Shown here: in pieces, positions 1 through 11,062 of the stretch
How the letters are laid out: the number at the start of each line of letters is the position of its first letter
Numbering within the stretch: the stretch's first letter is position 1
DNA from: Trichodelitschia bisporula
Taxonomy: Eukaryota; Ascomycota; Dothideomycetes; Phaeotrichales; Phaeotrichaceae
Direction: 5' to 3'
Length of the DNA: 64,000 bases
NCBI GenBank assembly: GCA_010356995.1
Contig: ML996695.1
Coordinates: forward strand, 939,061 to 1,003,060
Made by a program: the position numbers and the translations under genes
Notes under the pieces: generated by a model
Told to the model about the DNA's origin: nothing
Database searches by the model: none
Seen by the model: only the letters and a program-made list of their open reading frames with translations

Positions 1-2103
1 CATCGAGCCCGCCGACCGCAATCTTCTTCCCCTCGTTCCTTTCCCACGCACACCGATTCAAGCTGCGCTTCAACCACGCCGCACTCCCGCCCGCGCGCTC
101 ACTCGGCTTCACGCTCGCGACCGGGACCTCGATATCGACGTTCACGTCCCACACCTCGAGGGTGCCCGCACCGTCCACGGCTGCGAACACGCCCGGCCGG
201 ACGGGCGACCACTTCGCGTCGAAGACGAGGTCCTCGCGCGGAAATTCCATGACCGGGCCCTGAACGCTATTCCCGCCCGTCACAGCAGTGCCCAACGCAG
301 CTGGCGGACGCACGCGCCACAGCTTCACACTCCAGTCCATCGACGCCGAGAGGACCAGGTCACCGAGATCGACGGGGCCGCGCGCGGGGTGGAAGTCTAG
401 CGACATGACCGGGGCGGCATGGCCGGTATACCGCACGCGAGCATCGACGCCTGCTTTCGCACCCGCACGCTCGTAGCGGTGGCAGGCGTAAACGGTGCCT
501 TCCTCCGTGCCGGCGAGGAAGTAAGTAGGATCCGCTTGGGGGAAGGCGATGCAGAGCGGGGCGATGTCTTCCGTTTTGGAAGGGGAGGGGGCGAGGAGCT
601 CGAGGTATTCCTGGGGCTGGGCGAGCATGTCGATGGACCAGGAGCAGACTACGCCATCGGTGCTGCAGCTGATGATGTTGTTTGCGTTTTGGGTGCCGAC
701 GATGTCGAGGCTGTAGATTGGGTGGGTGTGGCCTGCGCCTGTCAGGGGCGTTTTTTGTACTGGTGCTGTCGACTTGGAGCGCGTGTCCCAGAGGAGGACT
801 TGGCCGCTGTAGCAGCCGCCGACGATGATGGAGGGGTGGAAGGGGGAGAATTTGGCGGTGAGGATGTCGGAGCTGGCGTGGAAGGTGTATTCGGGTCGAG
901 AAGGCATATGCGCATTCCATATCTGTAGCAGGCCAGACGGATCGTGAGGCGCGGACGGATTCTTGGTGTAGGCCGCAAGTAGCAGCTCGGGGTACTGCAA
1001 TAGTTAGTCAAAGGGAACTGGCGCTGTAAGAGGCACAAACCTTGGGAGAGAATCCAAGGTCGCTGATCATGCGCTTTTTACTCCATCTCTCATCCCAATA
1101 CTGCGCAACCTCCTTTACTCTCCTGCCCTTCTTCACGCGACCCGCTCCGTAACCCTCATCGTCCTCATCCAAGTCGCCTTTGCCCTGGGTGTAGTCGATG
1201 AGGAGGTCGTACTGCTCGTCCAACGCCCTCTCGATGACCTTTGTAGACTGGTCTATGAAGTCTTGGAAATCCCGTGAGCCTGAAACCGCCTCGAGTTCGT
1301 CCGTTGAGAGTGTCCGCGCTGGAAAGCGCTCCAGCTGTTTGGCGTCCGCTGCCGCTTCATCTGCGGGCTTGACGGCAGATTTGACTTCCTCCTCAATCTC
1401 CTTCCTCAGCTCTTGCCGTATCTGCTCCAGCCTATCCTTCTGCCTTCGTCTCCTGGGCGAGCGCCCATCCCCAAGCCAGTCCTCGTCGTCTGAGTCCGGC
1501 TCGTTGTGCCGCCGTTGAGGCTCCCAGTCATCGACCGTTTGCACCGCTTTGCTGTAGGTAACGATCTCGGGCGCTGGCGCCGCGTCTCCAGGGTCCTCAT
1601 AGACGGTATGTAGCGGGGCAACGGAGAGCGTCTGGGTCCCAGAAGCGACGTACGTGGATTCAGACTGCACTGACGCGCCGGCTTGCGACTGGGGCTCATC
1701 GCTACCGCTCGACAGCCGCGGTGTGCTCACCAGGCGGTCATCGCTGAAGGGTCGTGAGCTAACCACGCTCCCGGGTCGACTCCGGCTACCTCCCCGTGGG
1801 CTTGCGGTCTCGCGGGGGCCAACTGAGCTGGAGCGGCTCTCTCCAAGCACACTCGTGAGGATATCGTCAATGTCTCTTTGTCTGGCGGCACGGTTAGGCG
1901 TAGGCTGGATGAGCTATGGAAGCGTTAGCAAGCCAAATGCCAGGAAAGCAGCCGTGGCAGAATAGCAAGCTTACGTCTGCGTGCTCGCCCGACGCTTGCC
2001 GGCTGTTTTGAAGCTCTTGCTGGCGCAGGGCCCGCGTTCGCTTTAGTTCAGCGAGCTTTTCCTTTTTGGCGAGGATTGCCTCGCGCCTGGCTGCGGGATC
2101 CAT
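1..2103 (-). CDS. Cytoplasmic dynein intermediate chain (5' part; 3' end beyond window)
   Basis: Subunit of the cytoplasmic dynein motor that links the heavy chain to light chains and dynactin. Exons are 2103-1975, 1913-1041 and 994 to the left edge; all three join in phase 0, and the introns of 61 and 46 nt have GTAAGC and GTTTGT donors. The start MDPAARREAILAKKEKL opens a charged, predicted coiled-coil N-terminus typical of the dynactin-binding region. A Ser/Arg-rich linker and the motif SKAVQTVDDWEP follow, as in other fungal intermediate chains. Exon 3 encodes WD40 repeats, for example IVGGCYSGQVLLWDTRSK, GHTHPIYSLDIVGTQNANN and STDGVVCSWSIDML, about 330 residues before the sequence runs out. 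The reading frame stays open to position 1, so the gene continues to the left. It is divergent from the ATP synthase e gene. Family assignment is firm; the missing C-terminus cannot be assessed. Confidence 0.93.
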
Positions 2104-2678
2104 GGTGACAGCGACTAATGGGTGTTGGAGAAGGTAATGGAGGATTGTTGGCTTCGCATTCAACTGTACACGATGAAGGCGCGCTCCTGGTGGATCATCA
2201 AATGCGGCCTTGGTCCGGGGGGTTGTTTAGGCACCAAGGCTTCAAGGCACGAAGTGAGCGCCAAGGCCAAACGGGGAGCATCCGAATACCAGCAGGATGA
2301 ATTGCGCTTTTGCGCTTCAGAGGGGAAAGATTTGATGGAAACTCGGTGTAAATATTCTTGACGATGAATAAGATAACCTAGTTTGCTTTCGTCTTGCTGC
2401 TACAATGCACTGACTCAAACAAAGTGAGCATCTGGTCCGGGATCAAACAAAACGCTCGGCTGGATCCGCTGCCCGTCTTGCGGGCGCCGCTCGAGCCACG
2501 GGAAAATCGCGGCCAAGCGTCTGGCGCAGAGCAACTTGCAACTTCGTCAATCCTCAAAGCCCAACTTCGCACCTACTCCGTCCGCCCGCGCCCACCTCCA
2601 TTCCCTCACTTAGCTTCTGTCAAGCCATTGATAGAAGGCCAATTCTCCTCCTGGGTTCGGATCCATTCTTAGATCCTC
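2104..2678. promoter_or_regulatory. Shared divergent promoter, dynein IC / ATP synthase e
   Basis: This 575-bp interval separates two start codons facing away from each other, so it must hold both 5' regions. I see AT-rich stretches near 2340-2390 and a CT-rich run at about 2570-2610 before the plus-strand start. No specific operator was recognised. Confidence 0.45.
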
Positions 2679-3188
2679 ATGGCTTCCACCAGTCTCAACG
2701 TAAGGCCTTTCCTCCTCCCATGCCCACTTCCGGCAGCCCACTCTCTCGGTCCCAATTGGCATCGCATCGCCACGATATCGTCCAATTTGCAGTTGCTAAT
2801 CGCTTCTTTGCAGGTCCTCCGCTGGTCGGCGCTCGGCGTCGGTGTCTTCTACGGCGCCTACCATCAGTCGAAGATCTCGGCACGCGACCGCGCCGTTGCT
2901 GCCAAAGCCGCCTACGAGAACAAGGCCCGCTTAATATCCCAGGCGAAGGCCGAGTACACCAAGAAGACCCAGCCGGCTCATGCTCAGGCTTCGGGATCGA
3001 CTGGCTCAGGATTTGACTGTACGTCCATTATTCTCCTACCCGAGGTCGGGTGATACAAGGGTGAAGGCCGCAAATGTGGCCTTTTGCCGGGGTGTAGCGC
3101 TCTTTGCAGACATATTAACGGTTGGACAGTCACGAAGCAGTCGAGCGGCCCCGATTTCGACTTAGAAGCCTTTCTGCACCTGAAATAA
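2679..3188 (+). CDS. ATP synthase subunit e, mitochondrial (Atp21/Tim11 type)
   Basis: Small inner-membrane subunit of F1Fo ATP synthase, needed for dimer and cristae formation. Exons are 2679-2699, 2814-3018 and 3130-3188, giving 94 residues, the usual size. The first exon encodes only MASTSLN. Exon 2 begins VLRWSALGVGVFYGAYHQ, a single membrane helix containing the GVFYG (GxxxG) dimerisation motif. A basic, Lys/Ala-rich coiled segment follows. Exon 3 supplies the family-like end GPDFDLEAFLHLK before TAA. Introns of 114 and 111 nt have GTAAGG and GTACGT donors and CAG acceptors. The continuous open frame that reads past 3018 is intron sequence, so the protein is shorter than a simple ORF call would suggest. 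Confidence 0.92.
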
Positions 3189-3522
3189 AAAGACTGAGCG
3201 GCGACAGGTGGTGGGATGGCGCTCGGTGGGTTTCATAGCTCATCGGCGGTACATGGTACGAGAGTTCATGAATAGATTTCCTGGGAGGAGCGCCCGATGC
3301 CATAGTAGCCAGGCGGTCGCGAGCTTCTGGTATCATCTGTACCTAAACTGTACAACATAGAGTATTGTCCCTTTCGACCCAGATAATCCCTGGTTTGCTT
3401 CCACAATGAAGTGTCGTGTTGGACGACGAAGCAACTCATAAGTATGTCCACGTCCATCATCACCATCAAATCCCTATCCTACAAAGGCGAGCAGAGCACT
3501 TCCGCAAGCCAACACTGAACGC
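3189..3522. other. Convergent 3' intergenic region
   Basis: The 3' ends of the subunit e gene (plus) and PSO2 (minus) face each other here. An AATAAA-like signal overlaps the subunit e stop at about 3184. I see no further gene. Confidence 0.4.
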
Positions 3523-5898
3523 CTAAAAGTGCTCAGAAGAAAACAGCCCGTTCTTCCTCCTCTCCGCGCCCCATTGGTCTGCCCAGTAACGCATCATCTG
3601 TCGACTCTTCGCGCTTCCGGTATTAACTGTCGGGATAATGCGGTCAATATGCAGTGCACAACAAAACATGGTGAGCTCCCGGAAGCTGCTGTGCTCGGAA
3701 TATGGAACCCCAAAGCAGGCTGCCCGCTTGGTACTTCCCCTCTGAGGACCCATGTTGTTCACCGCGTACCTGCTCTTCCAGTTTTGCCCAAAGAGCACCG
3801 TCTTGACCGTGAGGTTAGTCATCGAGCGACCAGTCGGCGGACGATAGTTCCATCCCGAGGGACGAAAGCCAACTATGCTCTGAAAGCAGTCCTGAAAGTC
3901 CTGAAGATAGGCGTCCAGAGTCTGAGGCTGAAGCTCAGATAACGGAGCCATGTGGACCTGAGCCTCACGTGGATTGCTCGTAAGGAGCTCATCCAGCTCC
4001 GGGTCCTCAAGGCAGGCACATATGCGCCGCTTCGGAGTCGAGGCAAAGATTTTGGATTTCAGAGCCTTGGCTATGGCGATGCATATTTTCTCTTTGCCGA
4101 TGCTGTAGGTCCCCACGACGATGAGAAGGCGGCCTTGATTTCGCTTGATGTCACTTTTCCCTCCAGCTAGCGGCGCTGCAGTGTCACCATTCTTGACAAA
4201 CTGAGCCAGGCCGCCTTCTTGTTTCGTGCCTTTTAATAGGTTGCTCGTCGAATTATTCAGAGAAACAGACATATCCACACAGGCCTGGACGACGTCTTCT
4301 TGGGGTGGAAAGGCATATTTAGGATTGAGGTATGTCGTGTCCAGATAACAGACATCAATCTTTTGAAGCTTCGTCTTGCCGCTGGTAGGGCAAGGGATGC
4401 TGGGACACAGATGGGGATGTTCAACGTGAGATCGACACGCTCGAAAATCTCCGCAATGAAGCACTCGCCGTTTCTTCGGGTTCGGACCTTTCCCAAGAGC
4501 TTTCTGGAAGAGGAAAAGTGAGCTGCCAGGACAATGGTTCGCAGGAATCATGATCACGGTAACTCCGCCAGTACCGGGGACTTCCGTCTCCTGCTCAAAA
4601 TCCAGGTCCACAACCCATTTGGGATCGACTCTGAGTTGTTGGCGCACCAGGTTTCCCGTCGCCCGGCTGCAATATATTGGCCCATGGCACCACTTTCCCG
4701 AGAGACCGATGTAGTGATCACTGTGAAAATGAGAAAGGAAGTAGGCCTGGCAACCCTCCACAGCCCCATAACGGAATGCGTCAACACAGATGGCGAACCC
4801 GGGAAGGATCTTGTAAAACGGACATGTACGCTCGAACGAACGCTTGCCACGTGAAGCTTCTTCCGAGGCGGCGGCATTGGCCCAGGCCGCATCTTCGGCA
4901 TTGCTCGCCATCAATTTAGAGAAAGCGGAAGGCTGGCCCGCATGAACGGAATTAAGAGGAAAGGGACTGGGTTGAGCGGGCTTTGGCGGGGTGTGACCCG
5001 GTGGAAGACGCTCCGCATCGCATCCAAGCTGACCAACTGTGGCAGAGGCTGACGTCTTACTTATTGTGGTAGTGATCTTGCCGTCCAAGCACTTGTTGAC
5101 GTGTATTGATACCTGTTCCTCTGAGAAATTGATGAACTGGAGGCCGCAGATCGGGCAATCCGATATGGGAGACTTGCTGAGGCTAAAAATATCGGGATCT
5201 GGTGGGAATTGACTGTCGAGCTCCTCGGGGTTTACTTCACACTCGTCATTCGCTGCCTCTCGGTGTTCCAGCTCTTCGACCCACCTCCTTTCCTGGAACT
5301 CTTCGCCCTCAAGCTCGTTGCCTTCAAAATCCTCTTGGTCTTCGAATCCTTCGAAGTCCCCCTCTGCATCTTCGAGGGCAGAGGACGAGCCTGACCGCCC
5401 ATTAACGCCCTCCACTTGTGTTGCAACCGGCAAATTCCCACCATCCGTCTCGTCTCGTTGGGCAACAGGTAGAGACGGCATAGGGTCGTATCCTCCGATA
5501 AGAGAAGTGGCTGTCTTCCGTGCGTCCTTCGATGGTGCATCTTCATCCTCGCTTTCGGAGTCTTCCGTAAAGGGTCCCTTGACCTTGCGGGCGGTCGGTG
5601 GCGCATCCTTCACGTCCGAAGCCGAAACATTCGTGGGTCCCTTATCGAGGGCTGCAAGTTGCTGGTCTTGAACCGACGGAGGAGGAGTACAGGCTTCGGC
5701 CGGTGATGCAGCCTCATGCGTCAAAGGATCTCTTGTGTCTTCGACCTTTCTCCGCTTGACAGAGGAGTTCTGACGCTCGGGAACAAACAGCTCCGATTCA
5801 GCCGGCTCCGTCTTTTGAAAGAAGCTGAGGATGCTCTTATTCGGCTTTGCCCCTGGGTATTTCGCGATCTTGCTCGCTCGGAAGTTTTTGGGAGGCAT
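3523..5898 (-). CDS. PSO2: DNA interstrand cross-link repair nuclease, PSO2/SNM1 family
   Basis: Metallo-beta-lactamase/beta-CASP 5' exonuclease that processes interstrand cross-links in the nucleus. It is a single exon of about 791 residues. I chose the ATG at 5898 (MPPKNFRASKIAKYPG) because the nearby SILSFFQK looks like a PIP-box-like N-terminal motif; the frame is open further upstream to 6117 but that part is not family-like. An acidic disordered region is followed by a UBZ4-type zinc finger near residue 246 (CPICGLQF...HVNKC). The MBL core follows: HFHSDH near 390, NHCPGSS near 453 and HCGDFR. The beta-CASP part has the typical end motif PYSEHSSFREL near residue 734. All expected metal-binding motifs are visible, so the enzyme should be active. 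It lies in tandem with ERG26. Confidence 0.93.
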   Translation of the reverse strand: MPPKNFRASKIAKYPGAKPNKSILSFFQKTEPAESELFVPERQNSSVKRRKVEDTRDPLTHEAASPAEACTPPPSVQDQQLAALDKGPTNVSASDVKDAPPTARKVKGPFTEDSESEDEDAPSKDARKTATSLIGGYDPMPSLPVAQRDETDGGNLPVATQVEGVNGRSGSSSALEDAEGDFEGFEDQEDFEGNELEGEEFQERRWVEELEHREAANDECEVNPEELDSQFPPDPDIFSLSKSPISDCPICGLQFINFSEEQVSIHVNKCLDGKITTTISKTSASATVGQLGCDAERLPPGHTPPKPAQPSPFPLNSVHAGQPSAFSKLMASNAEDAAWANAAASEEASRGKRSFERTCPFYKILPGFAICVDAFRYGAVEGCQAYFLSHFHSDHYIGLSGKWCHGPIYCSRATGNLVRQQLRVDPKWVVDLDFEQETEVPGTGGVTVIMIPANHCPGSSLFLFQKALGKGPNPKKRRVLHCGDFRACRSHVEHPHLCPSIPCPTSGKTKLQKIDVCYLDTTYLNPKYAFPPQEDVVQACVDMSVSLNNSTSNLLKGTKQEGGLAQFVKNGDTAAPLAGGKSDIKRNQGRLLIVVGTYSIGKEKICIAIAKALKSKIFASTPKRRICACLEDPELDELLTSNPREAQVHMAPLSELQPQTLDAYLQDFQDCFQSIVGFRPSGWNYRPPTGRSMTNLTVKTVLFGQNWKSRYAVNNMGPQRGSTKRAACFGVPYSEHSSFRELTMFCCALHIDRIIPTVNTGSAKSRQMMRYWADQWGAERRKNGLFSSEHF

Positions 5899-6572
5899 GG
5901 GGCCGGGTGAGGAGGACTTCACCCGCGCAAGAGTGAAGGCGAATTGAAAGACGCAGAGGTGGGATGGGCGTATACTCGTAGAAGGTGAGCGAGCGGTGGG
6001 GAAGGAAGATAGGCCTCCGAGAATCAAGAAACCGGTCAGAAGGTTGAGTGTTGACGGCACGTCGAGTCGTGGGCGCAGATTCTGGCGAAGTTTGGGACTC
6101 GGTGAAGTCGGACGCATCGCGGGGCTTGGGTGGAGGAGCGCGGTGTCACGTTGTCGCGTGTTCCGGTGACCGGCAACGTCCCGTAGATCAGTTTGTCACG
6201 AGTATCGTCACCGCTACTTCAAAAGTGCCTTCGATAATAGAATCGTGGTTTCCAACTTTGAGGGCTCTAACTAACGCCTTCAGCGGCAGCTAGACAGTCT
6301 ACTCATCCCTTCCTCCAATTCATACTGTATAGTCCTTCCCAGGTCAGGCGAGCCGCCATGAACCAGAGGGATGGCTACAATAACGACGGACAACTGTGAT
6401 GCAGAACATCATGGGAAAACTTTATGCATGGTACAAGTCAACCTCGCTGCCTGGATATTCAATGTGTGATGTACGAAACTTGAGAAGGAAGCCGAAATGA
6501 TATCATACAGCTCCCACATGTGGCATTAAAACGCGTCAGATAGATCTCTACGAGCATTACCAACCCAAAGCA
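5899..6572. promoter_or_regulatory. PSO2 upstream / ERG26 downstream region
   Basis: Tandem minus-strand spacer of 674 bp holding the PSO2 promoter and the ERG26 3' UTR. The PSO2 frame stays open through 5899-6117 but shows no conserved motif. Nothing else was recognised. Confidence 0.35.
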
Positions 6573-7754
6573 TTACTGACCCTTCTTGTCGGTCTTTTGC
6601 GCATTCGCCTCGGCCTCCCGTCGTAAAAGGTCCTTCATCCCGCGCTTGATCCCCTCCTCAATGTCCACAATGGGTTCATACCCAAGCCTCTTCTTGGCCT
6701 TGTCGATAGAGTAATAGCGCGACATAGCGCTGAAGCGCACCTTGGATCTATCGAGATTCGGTGTCTTGCCGAAGATCCAGAAGATCCACTCCATGATCCC
6801 GGCAATCAGCAGCCCCAGGGAGGTGCTGAGGATCCAGATTTTGCTCGGGTCAACAGCAACCTTGTCGCCCGCTTCCCTCCAGACTGTCCGTGCAAAGTCC
6901 CAGAAGTATACCGGCTGGTCGTTGGTGATGAAGAAAGCCTCACCATCAACTCTCTCCGAGTCCAGCGGGGCCACGGACAGCTTGTGGGTGTGCATGAGGG
7001 CGACCGCGGCAAGCAAGTGGGCGTAGGCAACATTTCCCACATACGTGAAGTCGAATAAGTTGTTGTTGGGCCCGAGTTGGAACTTCGACTGTCCTTTTCG
7101 GCTCGCCGTCAGCATTCCCGGAAGCGCCTGAACATCGCCTTCTCCAAAAATTCCGGCGGGGCGAATGGCACATGTGAGCAATGTCGCTGGCGTGCGATTC
7201 GCTGCAAGCACAGCCTTCTCTGCAAGAACCTGAAATACAATAAGTTGCTGGCATCAAGTACGAATGTAGGGCCTTCATACCTTGGTCGTGGTGTAATACT
7301 CAGGCTGCGCATCGCCATACACAACCGGCCAGCGCTCGTCCGCATTGATGATGTCGGTCCCCACAGGTCCCATAATTGCGCTCGCAGAGCTCGTGTATAC
7401 AAACGCCCTGGTCCCATACTCTTGCGCTGCCTTCAGGAGGTTGTCGGTGCCGACCACGTTCACGCGGTACATGAGTTCGTTCTGGGGCCCGGAGAATACG
7501 GGGCTCGCGGTATGGATGACGACATCGGGCTTCGTTTTAGCGAAAATCTCGCGAACAGTTTCGAGGTTGGTGATGTCGCAATCGTAATAGGAAATTCGGG
7601 GGCTGTCGATTCGGTTGCGGTTCGTGAAAAGGTCCAGGACCGACACCCGAGTCTCCACATTGTGCGAAAGCTGTTGAACGATGTGGTGACCGAGGAAGCC
7701 GCAGCCGCCAACAACAACAACGTGCCCGAGAGAACCCTGGAGTAAATCGGCCAT
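6573..7754 (-). CDS. ERG26: Sterol-4-alpha-carboxylate 3-dehydrogenase (decarboxylating)
   Basis: C-4 demethylation enzyme of ergosterol synthesis. It oxidises the 3-hydroxyl and decarboxylates C4 at the ER, together with ERG25 and ERG27. Exons are 7754-7281 and 7229-6573, joined by a 51-nt intron (GTATGA donor, TTTCAG acceptor) in phase 0; the product is 376 residues, normal for the family. The extended SDR fold shows the NAD motif VVVGGCGFLGHHIV near residue 12, DCDIT, the segment VIHTASPVFSGPQNEL, and the catalytic YTTTK interrupted by the intron. A hydrophobic segment (ILSTSLGLLIAGIMEWIFWIF) fits membrane association. The end, DIEEGIKRGMKDLLRREAEA, matches the family. An upstream in-frame ATG at 7832 would add 26 poorly conserved residues. 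Recognition is strong. Confidence 0.93.
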
Positions 7755-8300
7755 TATGTCAATTTTGTTGCAACTTTGACTCGGCGACGTTCCCCGGATT
7801 CTCTGTGCAGGAGGTGTGCGGCGACGATCCACCCCGGTCCCACAAGAACTGTGCAGGGGAAAGGTGGGTGTTGTTTAGTATAGCGCTGGCTGTCCCATAC
7901 CAACAAAACATATCATAAACTTTTGGACGTCAGCCGTCAGCTGGATCGCACGTTCGCGCTGTAATGCATTACTACCGGAACCAGAATCCCAATGAAACCT
8001 GGAAGACATACATCGTTCCGTTATTTCTCGGTGTCATCTTAGCTCAATATATATGCCAACCATGCCGGCAACTTTCATAAACACCAGCACCTCCACCATT
8101 CGAGAAGGACGACAACCTTCAAACGGAGCGTACAGTCACACATTCTCCCATGAACAATTGTTTGTTGCAAAGAATAGGCCGAAAATTGTCATAAAATCGC
8201 ATGCTAGCCCATCCGCCTGCGTCTCCAGCTACCAGAACGCCCCAATCGACGTGGCCATCGTCAGAAGCCTCTGATGCGGCCAAAGAAAACCCCGTGGCTA
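7755..8300. promoter_or_regulatory. ERG26 upstream region
   Basis: 546 bp between the ERG26 start and the end of the hydrolase gene, both on the minus strand. A TATATA-containing stretch lies near 8047. I did not find an unambiguous sterol-response element by eye. Confidence 0.3.
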
Positions 8301-9128
8301 TCACTTCGTAACATCTTTCAGGAACTCTTCCAATATCTCAACGTACCGGTCCGGCTGTCCCCAAAATGGGGCGTGTAATCCACCCTCCAGCTCTACCGTC
8401 TTTCCTTTCCAGAGGTTCTTATACTCAATCTTCTTGACCCAGTCAAGATTCACAAATGGTTCATCCGCTCCATTAACCACTGCAATCGGAACATCGCTCT
8501 GCTTCATGAGCTCCCGCTGGCTGCTGCATTCGCCCTTACCGAAACCGTGAAACATGATGCTGCGTGCTCTTCCATCTGTTCGGACGACCGCCTCCTTCAT
8601 CCAATCTTCATATGGCGGATCTGCTGACCCGTGTGCAAATCCTTCGATCTCCTCCGGTGACAAAACCTCCTTCGCAGCCATGGCATCACGCCATCCTCCA
8701 GGTCCGAATTTGAACCCAAGATCCAGCTCTCCAAGGTCGACGGGTGGTGTGCCGGTAATGACCAGACCCTTGAGACCTGGGAATATCGGGATCATTTCCA
8801 TGCCGATATGCCCGCCCAGGGACCAGCCGACAACAACGGCCTCCTTGACTTCGAGCTTGTCGAGTAGCTGGACCGCGGCATCAGCGTATGCGGGCTGGGT
8901 GTAGTCGGCCTCTAGGTTCGGGGCATTAGACGAATCTCCGTGCCCTGGGAGGTCGAAGGCGATGATTTGGTGAGTATTGGAGATAGAGCTGTTGATGATA
9001 TGGCGGAAGATCTTCTTGCACGATGAATTGCCGTGAATGAGGAGGACAGCCGGACTCCCTGAGCCGATTGTGCTGACGGCCAATGTTCCATGCGTTGTCT
9101 CGACCTTGAATTCCTGAGGCTCAGCCAT
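8301..9128 (-). CDS. Alpha/beta-hydrolase family protein
   Basis: Single-exon 275-residue member of the alpha/beta hydrolase fold; the substrate cannot be read from sequence. The start at 9128 (MAEPQEFKVETTHGTLAVS) was chosen over an upstream in-frame start at 9215 because the first beta strand follows at once. Visible features are the oxyanion-hole motif LLIHGNSS near residue 38, FDLPGHGDSS, the nucleophile elbow GWSLGG near 104, a charged lid region, the acid-bearing turn VNGADEPF, and the catalytic histidine in GGLHAPFWGQP. The full triad is present, so an esterase, lipase-like or epoxide-hydrolase-like activity is possible. The neighbours do not suggest a pathway. Confidence 0.85.
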   Translation of the reverse strand: MAEPQEFKVETTHGTLAVSTIGSGSPAVLLIHGNSSCKKIFRHIINSSISNTHQIIAFDLPGHGDSSNAPNLEADYTQPAYADAAVQLLDKLEVKEAVVVGWSLGGHIGMEMIPIFPGLKGLVITGTPPVDLGELDLGFKFGPGGWRDAMAAKEVLSPEEIEGFAHGSADPPYEDWMKEAVVRTDGRARSIMFHGFGKGECSSQRELMKQSDVPIAVVNGADEPFVNLDWVKKIEYKNLWKGKTVELEGGLHAPFWGQPDRYVEILEEFLKDVTK

Positions 9129-10493
9129 GGTTCTGTTCGTCTGTCTATTCGAACGATCTCGCTGATGTTGGAGTTCAAAATCGGTAACGTTGGACGATGA
9201 TGTTGCAAGTTGCAAAGCTGCTTGTTGACACTAACTGTACAGTAAGTGACGCAAACCCCTCACTTGAGCACGGTTGTGAGAATACCGTATTGTGACTTCC
9301 TGATATGCGCTTGCGTGACAATTGGTTCTCCATCCTCTCAGCCGCTTTCGGTTAAGCGCGAGGTGGGGTAATCCCGCTGCAATCACCTCATTTGGCAAGT
9401 TCAATGTCAATATACATGTCGTCGCTAGGACGACGCTGTGTTGTTTGCGGTCGATTCGCTTTCTGAAATCTATTCCACCATGATATCGCCCATCCTGGAC
9501 ATGTAACAGCAGCCTTGTGTCCTGGACAGCAAGAGGAGGGCCTATTTCGGGAAGGCAATCCCCACGTCGACACGAAGGATCGAAGATGCCCCACGACAGC
9601 GACGCGGGCGTCTTAATCGGGCAAAGTAGTTACGCCAACTCCTACGTTGCGATAAACTTCATTTACCCTGACGCCTTCAACTGTGAGCGGGGCAACGTGG
9701 ACCAATACGCCTCCCCTGAACCATCGACGGACGATGCACATTGGGCGACGCTCATGCACCTGACCAAATGAGGGTGTCACGATGCTTTCGTATTCTCATC
9801 GACCAGCTAATGAAATGCATGAAGCTCGCTAGGTGCGCTCGTGATGCTAGTTACGATATTGAGCAAGATTGAATACTCGCCGAGCTTGGGCTATGGCGCG
9901 GTGAGGGGTATAAGCTCAAAGGAATAGAAAATGGGGAAGGGAATGAAAAAGACCAAGAAGATCTGGAGGCACGAAATGGAAGCATTGCCTGCGGTGGCAA
10001 TGTACCACTATGCCATTCCGACCGAAGGGGCTCTGATACTGTGGGGCCAACATATCAAAAGCCACGCCACGGGGAGGTTGAATATCCAGAGTCGACAGTG
10101 CCTTCACTTCCAAATGCCACGATGCTTACCACATCAAGCAGTCTAAGTGGTGCCTACCCCACGGTTAAACCAATCATCACTTCACCCCACCTTCAAATCG
10201 TAGAATAGCGCGAGTAGTATGCATCCACGTTGGATCTATCGAGGATGTGGTTAGTTGCGAACTTGCAACTCTCGTGGCAGCTGCCAGAATGCAGCAACCG
10301 GTGAGGATTTATACCGGCGGCCTCTTTCGAAATTGTCTGTATGCAGCCATCAGCATCCGCACCCAAAGCCCAACATCCCCATTCGAGGTATGTGCCCTGG
10401 CCGGTTCCCCTCTTGCATTACTTGGAGCCCAACAGGCGTTCGCAGCTGGTCTCGCCATACGTTGAACGACTTCACAACTCTGACATCTCCGCC
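9129..10493. other. Intergenic region between hydrolase and unknown basic gene
   Basis: 1.37 kb holding the hydrolase promoter (minus) and the upstream region of the small plus-strand gene. Several short open frames exist on both strands but none has codon or motif support. A CCAAT box lies near 10170. Confidence 0.35.
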
Positions 10494-11062
10494 ATGGACT
10501 CCATCACCCCAAGTCAGTCAGCCTCGCAAGCGGCTTCCCGCCCTAAGACACGTCGTCGACGCACCTCGGACAGTGGGCAGAAACGCTCCCGCCGCGGTAG
10601 CACCGACAGCGGTTCCACACAACCCGGTAGATGCTCTTGCGGAGCCCAACTCCACGCATCGCCGGGCTCGCGTCGACGGAAGCGGCGCAGCAGCGGAGAC
10701 AGCAGCGCGGAGAAGGTCGCTGCTGTTCCCCCCATCAGCGAAGTCCCCTTCAGTGAGGTCCCTGTCAGCGAGGATCCGGAAACCGAGGCTCCTATCCCAG
10801 ACGTGGCGGACGGGGTCGAGGACGTCGGCCTTGGTGCAACCGAGATGAGAGGGGGTTCAAGCGCCTCCGACGACGGTCAGTACATGTGCACCTTTGGCTA
10901 CTGTAAGGCTAATGGACAGTAGACGGTCGCCCCAGCAAGCGCATGCGGCGTCGGCTTTCCTGGACGGAAACTCTCAGCTCCAGCAAGGCCAGCAAGTCCA
11001 GTAACAGGATTCGCTTCGGACTATCGCTACTTCAGTTTGGAAGAACTCGAAGGGGCCGATAA
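10494..11062 (+). CDS. Small basic Ser/Arg-rich protein of unknown function
   Basis: Not recognised. The best model has two exons, 10494-10875 and 10920-11062, joined by a 44-nt intron with donor GTCAGT, a GCTAATG branch-like site and a CAG acceptor. Splicing removes the in-frame stop at 10920 and gives 173 residues. The N-terminus is rich in Ser, Arg and Lys (KTRRRRTSDSGQKRSRRGS; SRRRKRRSS) with several possible nuclear-localisation clusters. A small repeat (SEVPFSEVPVSEDPE) comes next, and then a very basic tail (RPSKRMRRRLSW ... GRTRRGR). The tail supports splicing, since it keeps the character of exon 1. An upstream in-frame ATG at 10341 would extend the protein by 51 residues. It may be a fast-evolving or lineage-specific nuclear protein, or no gene at all. 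Confidence 0.45.
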
